DNA of 64,000 nt from Aurelia coerulea (Eukaryota > Cnidaria > Scyphozoa > Semaeostomeae > Ulmaridae): assembly GCA_039566865.1 (NCBI GenBank), contig CM076961.1, positions 1,495,501 through 1,559,500 on the forward strand. The letters are read 5' to 3'. Every line of letters begins with the position of its first letter. Position 1 is the stretch's first letter. Made by a program: the position numbers and the translations under genes. A model generated the notes under the pieces. It saw nothing but the letters and a program-made list of their open reading frames with translations, made no database searches and was not told the origin of the DNA. Below are positions 57,632 to 64,000 of the stretch, one piece after another.

Positions 57632-58364
57632 TACAGTAAAAACCCGCGCATAAGAACCTACAATTTTGCAAGTCAGCCTAACTAGGTTCTTAGGCCAGGT
57701 CGAAAACGCGGAAAAACATTTGAAGTTTCTGAATGGCGAGAAATAGCTTTTGTTGTGTTAAAATATAGATAAGAAACCTCTAAATAAGCCAAATATTCCA
57801 TAAAGGAGACAAACAAGAAATTTCCGCGTTTTCCGCGTTTTCGTTTTTGCTATAGGTGATTTTCGAAAACGCGGAAAACGCGGAAAACGCGGAAATATCT
57901 TTATATGAACTTTTATCAGTAGCTTTTCGCAAATATAGACGAGTAATACGTTAAGATTTCTCTCGTAATGAATTCTTTATCGTAGATCCGAATGAAACTT
58001 TTGGATCATGAGATTTAAAAATTAATGGGCCTAAAGTGGCCTATCCGGAATTCGAGGGGCAGTTTGTTTATAATTTCTCGACCGTATCCCTTTATGAGAT
58101 ATGTTCCCCAACAGAAATTTGTGGAAGAATCAGAAATGTTTATATACTTCAGAGAAAATCTTTCAAAAGCTTCTCATCAGGTAATATAAACATATTTTAT
58201 TCTTCCACAAACTACTGTTGTGAATAAGACCCCATGCTCTCTACAAATAAGAACCTATTTCAAATTCCACGCTGAATGGGTTCTTATAAAATTGGAGTTT
58301 AATTGCAAAATTTCAGCCTGTAGGTTCTTAATCCACTAGGTTCTTATACGCGGGTTTTACTGTA
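57632..58364. mobile_element. TACAGTAAAACCCGCG inverted-repeat element
   Basis: TACAGTAAAAACCCGCGCAT start and ATACGCGGGTTTTACTGTA end, TA-flanked, followed inward by AAGAACCTA/TAGGTTCTT. The inside holds a palindrome of GGAAAACGC words at about 57822-57897. Ends resemble 41625-42629 (CAGTAAGAACCCGC). Confidence 0.8.
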
Positions 58365-58369
58365 TTCCA

Positions 58370-58510
58370 GCTTTATCAACAAACGAGGTATGTATGTTCC
58401 AATCAGCCACGAAACTGTGAAATTGATTTGCTATTGATAAAAGCTAAATTCTCATCGCTGAAGCCAAATAAATTGGTGAACTTTTTTCTGGGGCACTCGC
58501 TAGTAGAATC
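58370..58510. mobile_element. Partial arm of the ACCGGGTGTCCC family
   Basis: TTTATCAACAAACGAGGTATG, CTCATCGCTGAAGCCAA, CTGGGGCACTCGCTAG: diverged right arm of the family at 14426-15013. Confidence 0.6.
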
Positions 58511-58633
58511 ACAACAAAGTAACTATCGTTCCAAGCAAGCTGTTTAAACTATAAAGTAAAATGTAATAACGATTTATCCCATCTACGCTAGGATCTACGC
58601 AGTTTTTAAGTCAATGTTCTTTCACGATCCATT

Positions 58634-61600
58634 TCAACCTCGTCTGAGTGCTCTAAAGTATGCTGCTGCCCTCCTTTTGCCAACGGCTGCATATACCATC
58701 TTCTTGAACTGAAAGTAGAACATCAACTTTGCTTTTCTTGCCATGATTTTTGCTTTGTTAAGGAATGCCATCAATCTGAAACGAAAAACGAAACAATACC
58801 CGATGAGTCGAAATGTATCGATGTGGAACTTGCCCAAGTCGTCTCGTCTTTCCTTACAAGACGACTTGGGCTGTCCATGCTTGTTGGAGAGATGATATAC
58901 GGTTTGTCCAAGGAAACTTACGTTATAAGGTCAACACCTACACGTTTTTTTTTTAAGAAACTTGGATCAGCACATAGTACTAAAACTTTCTTAATTTCGC
59001 ATGAAAATTTCGGTGTTTTAGTAGTAAAAGTTTCTTAATTAGTTTCTTATTTTTTTGGGCCTAAAATTGCGGTATTGTTCGAAGTTGAGCCTTCTTCTCG
59101 ACGAAGGGCTTCCATTTTGCATTGACATTGTCATCAAGAAGAAGCCATGCACATCGAGGCAAAAATTTACCAATTTTGCAGTTAAAAGTCAAGAAAAGAC
59201 TAAGGCACCTTTGTTAGAGAGACATAAAATTTAGAGAGACATACAAAAATAAAGTTTTAGAGTTTCTTAACTGTTCTTGAGCGTAGTACTAGGGTTTCTT
59301 AAATTTTTGGTCATCGTAGTTCTATAGTTTCTTATAAACCAGTTTCTTATAAAAAAAAATCGTGTAACGCTGTGTGAAGAAATGATCAAAAAGAAGCAGT
59401 TTACATTGCTTTGTTATCTGTCTCTGCGAAGGAGCAGTGAACAAGTATTATTTCAATCTTACGATTTGAATTTCCTCAAAGATGAACTGAAGTCACTAGC
59501 AGTTACTTTCAACAATTCCATTCCATTTCATGTTGCTTAGAAAGCAACAAAAAAAGCCCAACTTTTTTCTTCAAAATCAAGAGGTACACTTGACTTTTTT
59601 AATTGTGTATGACTTTTTTTCTGTACGATTCTGTACGATCCCCTCGGTAGATTTTCAGCTGAGACGAGTTACTTCCACAAAAAGTGAGTCTGGTAGAGTC
59701 ACTTTGAGTCACTTTTTTTGTTTTTCAAGTGTAAAAATGAAATTTCCACATTTTGATGCCAAAAATGCCAAAATCTTGCTGCCCCGGAGCATGTCCAATT
59801 AAGCGTGAAATTGGAATCCGTATTTCTTCTGGTTGATAATCCGTTGAAAGCTGTTATATTCATGTACTAAATAAAGTTGATTTCATACAAATCGGACATT
59901 TCTGAGCCAAGAAATGAGAATTTGGATTTTGGCATTAATTAATCAATTAGAGGAAGATTTGATAAAATTGCCATGAAATTGACACTTGTAGATTTCACCA
60001 AACTTTGACCTCGATTTTCTCTGGGCTTGCATGTCCGATTTCAATTAAATTTTTTTTATTTTGATGGCTAACATATCTAGTTTTGAGTGGTATGATCAGT
60101 GGTCAGAAATAAGCAACTTCATTTTTTAGTATTTCTTCCATTAGCTCTATTGTTCTAGATCACTATGCGTAAAGCTCTCCCTCAACCAACCAAGCAACCA
60201 ACCGACCACATGGCTGTAGCATAGGGCTCAAATCTTTCAAATCTTTAAAAAGGTCGGTGTAAAATTCTATTATATTTTTCTTTGAATTGTATTGCTTGAA
60301 AGGAACTTATGGTACTTGGCTGTAAGTCTGCCGTGGAAATTTTATGATATCTTTATTTTTTTCAAAATGGCGGCAATTGGATCATTTTTGAAAAAATTCA
60401 TGGAAAATTTTGAAAAAATTTAAATCATTGTAAATCCTAAACTAATAGAGGAAACATTACATAACCTTCAAGAAAACCATCGTTTAAGGAGGTCTACAAT
60501 ATGGTGGCAAGCAGAAATATGTAGCTTTTGTAGTTTAGGATTTAGAAATTTGACGACATCATAGCCTCAAATTTAATAAATGCTGCCATATTGAAACTAG
60601 TCAAGATATCAATAAATCGCCAAGGCAGATTTACAGCAAAAAACCGTAAGTTTCTTCCAAGCTATTTATTTCAAAGAAAACGGCAATAGAATTTTACACC
60701 GACCTTTTTAAAGATTTGAGCCCTATGTTCATGGCTGTACATACCTGACAATTCGCTTGTTGAATGTGCAGTAACAACATTGGTCTGCTCTCCGGAAAGA
60801 ACTCTTGATCATTTTATTGAAAAGCTTCTTCTTCGCTGCTTTGCTCAATTTCTTTTTGAGTCTTGGATCTTCGGCTAAGCCTTCAACATGCTCTGCAACA
60901 TCGTCTTCAGAGATCTCTGTCTGATCGCCCTTTTTGGACATTTGGGGTGCTTTGCACACACAGTATCGGCCATAGCCAATCAACTGATGGAATCCTTTCC
61001 CTTTCAAGACTGCTGGGCATGTCTTCTTTGCTGCATCTTCAGCTTCTTCTTCAACGTTATCTTCATCTTCGTCATCTTCATTTTCATCTTCGATCAGAGC
61101 ATCCAAGGCTATGACAAGAGAAGATATAAAAGGGAAATTTACTCAAAATTCATGTACGAAAAGCAACAGTTGTGTTTGATTGACACCTCAATTCAAAGCA
61201 ATTAGCGACTGCAGACAAAGGAAATTCTCCCAACCAATAATTCAAAACAAACAAAGCCGCAAAAGCTTTTCCGAAACTAGTGGGACAAACTCTCGCCTTG
61301 TGCAAGCGAAAAGTGGTTTTTAAGAGAAAGTATGTGCTTATAACGGAAGAAGAAGGGTAAATCTAAAGTTCTGTCTGGTGGATTTTGTTTATTTGATTCA
61401 GGAGCTGTTTTGTAATCGTTTCATTTAAGCCCTAAATACGCGAGAATTACAATGCTTTCTGCTCGGCCTCTGAATCAAATAAGGAACATCCGCCATATAG
61501 AACTTTAGATTTACCCTTCTTCTTTCGTTATAAGCACGTAACTTCTCTTAAAAACCTCTTTTCGCTTGCACAAGGCGAGAGTTTGCCCTACTGGTTTTGG

Positions 61601-63646
61601 GGAAACTTTTGCGGCTGTGTTTGTTTTGAATTACTGGTTGAGAGAATTTCCTTTGTCTGCAGTCGCTAATCGCTTTGAATTGAGGTGTCAATCAAACGCA
61701 ACTGTTGCTATTGTATTACAAAATCTGCCCTTGTTCATGTACGACTTATGCACGTAAATGGTGCCTAAAAATACCGGGTGACCCATAAAAGTGCTCCTGT
61801 TTAGAAATTCAACAACATTTTATCTGCATGCTTATCTTCGATTTTTTTTGCTTGGCGAGTACCGTAGAAGCTGTAATTATGCCCCCCGGCGGGGGTTATC
61901 TAATTTTGGACACTCCAGAGGGGGCTTAAGAGAGAGGGGGCTTATTATAGAGGTAGGCTTATCTTATTCACAAAATCAAATGACAAGGATATGTATGATA
62001 GCTTTTTAGTTCTTTTACACCATATTTTCGGATTCAACATACAATTTTACCAAATACCCAAATTCGACACAGTTTTATCTCAAACCAAACCAAATCAACA
62101 TGCAAATTTATTTAGCTCAATAAATGGAGAATCTTTGGTAACCTCTGGAACTTGATGTAAATGGGGGGGGGGCTTCATGGAGAGGGGGCTCATTAAAAAT
62201 TTTGGTTCAGGGGGTAGGGACTTATTAGAGAGGGGGTTGGGGGGGGGGTTAATGGAGCTTTACAGTAAATCAAAGACCAAATTATTTTAAATTATTTTTA
62301 AAGTCGTGTATTGCATCCATGTATATTTCATCCTTGAAAAACCCGACCTTTACGTAGCATAATTACAAAGCTCTCTTTCCTTGGGTTAACGGGAAATTAA
62401 AGATACAAATTATTTTTGCCAGCCATTAAATTTAGCTCTTTTTAGGGCTGCATGGTTTTGAAGCATACTGCAAAAAGCACTGATGATCACCAGATTAAAT
62501 TCTTTTTGTATCTCTGTCAAGCTTCTATAGTTTAGCCTGTGTTCCAGACCACTTGGAAAGGGAAGTGGTCTGTGTAACCAAGCACTAATCCGTGTTCAGA
62601 CGATGAATTGAATTGCGAAATAATTAAGGGCATTCTTTCACGGATCTGATTGGCTGCAATGAAGTCAATGATCAACACAACGGATGTCTTTGTGAACATG
62701 TGTGTTTGAAACAAACCAGGGCTGATCGTTATCACTTTGCACGGGCGTAAAAACTCAGTAGGATTAGCAGGCATTCAAATCCCCTATTCTTTCATCGTAA
62801 AAAGTCAATAGGATTAGCAGACATTGAAATTTTCTATTCTTTGTATTGTAATGTGAGTTCTTCACATGAGACAGGCTTTTCCTTTTGATAACAAAACAAA
62901 TAGTGATTATGCGAATTATTAGTTGCATATATTAATTTTTCTTCAGATTCCGAAGAAAATTTGTGAACACGGATTAGTGCTTGGTTACACAGACCACTTT
63001 CCTTCTCAAGTGGTCTGGAACACAGGCTACTATAGTTTGGTCAAGCTTCAACAATTTGGTCAAAGGATACTTACCTTCTTCATCAATTTCAGCCGGGTCC
63101 ATCATTTTATCATCTTCTTCGTCGACTGCTGGTGCAGCTAGAAAAATGAGAACGAACTTTAAAATTTATTTTCCCAAGAAGGGAAGGTTTAAATATCAGA
63201 GTGTACGGTTCGAGCCAGAAAAAGTCCCTATTTCTGAAAACGAGCTGACTAACATTTTGGTATACATTAGCTATTTTGGTTTCGAGGTGTTGCTTTTTCT
63301 TTTGAAATTATGGGCTCATCATGACAAAGTGAACGTCATCTCCAACAACTATAGAATTCCACTTGAAACGCAGTATTTACAGTACCTGTCAGATCTAGTT
63401 ATTTTAGTTTTTCCCTTCCGTCCAGCTTTCATTCCAAGGTTTTATGCACTTCTTCTTAAATTGGAGAAGTATTGCCTCTTTTTAAAGTCGTGTATTGCAT
63501 CCATGTATATTTCATCCTTGAAAAAACCGACGTTTACGGAGCATAATTACAAAGCTCTCTTTCCTTGGGTTAACGGGAAATTAAAGATACATACCATAGA
63601 TTGCTGCCACCAAGAGAAACAGAATGCTGACAAACTTGAGACCCAT
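58634..63646 (-). CDS. Secreted acidic six-cysteine protein, paralogue A (four exons, 206 aa)
   Basis: Exons: 63646-63595, 63137-63075, 61108-60745 and 58775-58634. Lengths 52, 63, 364 and 142 give 621 bases, 207 codons with the stop, with the same phases (1, 1, 2) as paralogue B. Exon 1 codes a signal peptide (MGLKFVSILFLLVAAIY). Exon 2 and the first part of exon 3 are acidic (IEDENEDDEDEDNVEEEAED). Cysteines at about 69, 88, 90, 149, 150 and 152 sit in TCPAVLKGKGF, YCVCKAP and ADQCCYC. The stretch EISEDDVAEHVEGLAEDP is nearly identical to B (EISEDDVEEHVESLAEDP). The C-terminus is basic and ends AAAYFRALRRG as in B. Most divergence lies in the acidic part, so the cysteine core and tail are probably the active portion and the acidic part may balance its charge or act as a pro-region. 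No family recognised. Introns carry at least five mobile elements. Confidence 0.82.
58945..59365. mobile_element. AAGAAACTT-type inverted-repeat element, intron 3 of paralogue A
   Basis: CACGTTTTTTTTTTAAGAAAC at the left against TTTCTTATAAAAAAAAATCGTG at the right. The left 110 bases match, inverted, the fragment at 43150-43332 (GTACTAAAACTTTC, TTAGTAGTAAAAGTTTC). Confidence 0.7.
59366..60220. other. Intron 3 of paralogue A, nothing recognised
   Basis: AT-rich intronic sequence without ORFs of interest. An AACCAACCAAGCAACCAACCG run is near 60185, and a related GGTTGGTCGGTTGG run lies near 45015. Confidence 0.4.
60221..60726. mobile_element. Inverted-repeat element, family of three, copy 2, intron 3 of paralogue A
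   Basis: ATAGGGCTCAAATCTTTC start and TTTAAAGATTTGAGCCCTAT end; inner AAAAGGTCGGTGTAAAATTC against GAATTTTACACCGACCTTTT. The sharpest member of the family with 19697-20180 and 34600-35116. Its right edge is 19 bases from the exon 3 donor at 60745. Confidence 0.9.
61165..61735. mobile_element. Long-inverted-repeat element, second member, intron 2 of paralogue A
   Basis: GTTTGATTGACACCTCAATTC, GCAGACAAAGGAAATTCTC and CGCCTTGTGCAAGCGAAAAG pair with GAGAATTTCCTTTGTCTGC, CTTTTCGCTTGCACAAGGCG and GAATTGAGGTGTCAATCAAA. Outer arms match 27868-28445; the central part differs. Confidence 0.85.
61862..62265. mobile_element. C/T-rich inverted-repeat element, second copy
   Basis: Relative of 3021-3441 in opposite orientation. 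TA on both sides (61860-61861 and 62266-62267) and the uninterrupted relative at 24836-25135 together show the insertion point. Inside are AGAGAGGGGGCTTATTA words and G runs. Confidence 0.8.
62304..62400. repeat. 97-bp copy of paralogue A intron 1 sequence
   Basis: TAAAGTCGTGTATTGCATCC to GAAATTAAAGATAC is nearly identical to 63488-63592, which ends just inside the exon 1 donor. Here it is bounded by AAATTATTTT on both sides, absent once in the related repeat at 24836-25135. Confidence 0.8.
62534..63028. mobile_element. AGCCTGTGTTCC inverted-repeat element, intron 2 of paralogue A
   Basis: AGCCTGTGTTCCAGACCACT start and AGTGGTCTGGAACACAGGCT end, arms about 65 bases including CCAAGCACTAATCCGTGTTC. 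CTATAGTTT flanks both sides (62525-62533 and 63030-63038), a likely target duplication. A solo end occurs at about 29645-29672. Confidence 0.9.
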
Positions 63647-64000
63647 TTTGAAGTTCTAGAAGGAGAAATATTTTGATATTTTGCAGAGGAGAGACAAAAT
63701 CAGGGGAGGACTTGATCACAGCAAGGAGCTACAGCTCCAAGAAAGGGGTGGTTAAAATTTCCTCCTCAGAGAAGAAAGATCCTCTACGAAGGAAAATGGG
63801 AGGTTATCTTGCAGCTGCGGCTTCAGAGACGTATGGACCGGGAGGGGGCACTGGGGGCACGTGCCCCCCAAGATACTTTTTGTTTCAGGAGGTGCCCCTT
63901 TTCAAGGCTAATGCTGCAAGAACGTTCTTTGGATCTATGTTAGTTACTTAGTGATTCAGTTATGTTTACCTCTTGTTTTGTTTTGTTGTGAAGTGCAAAG
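63647..64000. other. Upstream flank of paralogue A to the window edge
   Basis: Should contain the paralogue A promoter on the - strand; no clear TATA box. A + strand segment near 63840-63875 (GGGGGCACTGGGGGCACGTG, CCCCCC) resembles the G/C-run edge of the hAT-like elements but is not delimited. The 92-codon ORF across it is not counted. Confidence 0.35.

Larger units (their letters stand above)
61780..62530. repeat. Dispersed repeat, split by two insertions, intron 2 of paralogue A
   Basis: TACCGGGTGACCCATAAAAGTG, CTTGGCGAGTA, then after 62267 AATCAAAGACCAAATTATTTT and after 62400 TTAAATTTAGCTCTTTTTAGGG: the same order as 24836-25135. Confidence 0.65.

Noticed and set aside
62981..63676. 231-codon + strand ORF
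   Set aside because: It runs antisense across exons 1 and 2 of paralogue A and a transposon end; the - strand gene explains the region better.

Overview
This window is animal nuclear DNA. It has spliced genes with GT-AG introns of about 1-2 kb, secreted and single-pass membrane proteins, two conserved animal genes (ANKRD16 and EFCAB12 orthologues), and very many short DNA transposons. It is AT-rich with scattered runs of 8-16 G or C, most of them inside transposon copies. The gene set and repeat load fit an invertebrate, possibly an early-branching one such as a cnidarian or sponge. I cannot name the species.

Layout. Positions 1-955 hold a truncated 179-bp satellite. From 3502 to 7285 (+) run three exons of an acidic, SKASLR-repeat, coiled-coil protein that is incomplete at both ends; a 164-bp tandem array (7296-9137) follows directly. 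At 11064-12746 (-) is a single-exon type I membrane protein that looks like a cytokine/FN3 receptor. Positions 13-22.9 kb hold no convincing gene, but contain a tRNA-like SINE head, many inverted-repeat elements and a nested transposon pair. The ANKRD16 orthologue covers 23068-31865 (+), with two exons not located. A SINE with tRNA-like and 5S-like parts, interrupted by a TTAA-flanked element, follows at 32.3-32.6 kb. The EFCAB12 orthologue (six exons, 478 aa) covers 33329-39941 (-).

Positions 42767-45490 and 58634-63646 (both -) hold two paralogous four-exon genes for small secreted proteins: signal peptide, acidic segment, six-cysteine core and basic C-terminus. I do not recognise this family. 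A probable 5.9-kb pogo/Tigger-like transposon (45874-51764) lies between them. Its transposase is on the - strand, and a PHD finger lies just downstream in a shifted frame.

How the pieces relate. The genes do not form an operon or pathway. ANKRD16 and EFCAB12 are housekeeping or cell-structure genes. The receptor and the secreted pair are candidate extracellular or signalling proteins. Most remaining sequence is mobile DNA. Several copies have clear target-site duplications or reconstructable empty sites, and some sit within a few bases of 5-prime splice sites. Exon joins were checked by reading-frame arithmetic only; there is no transcript evidence.
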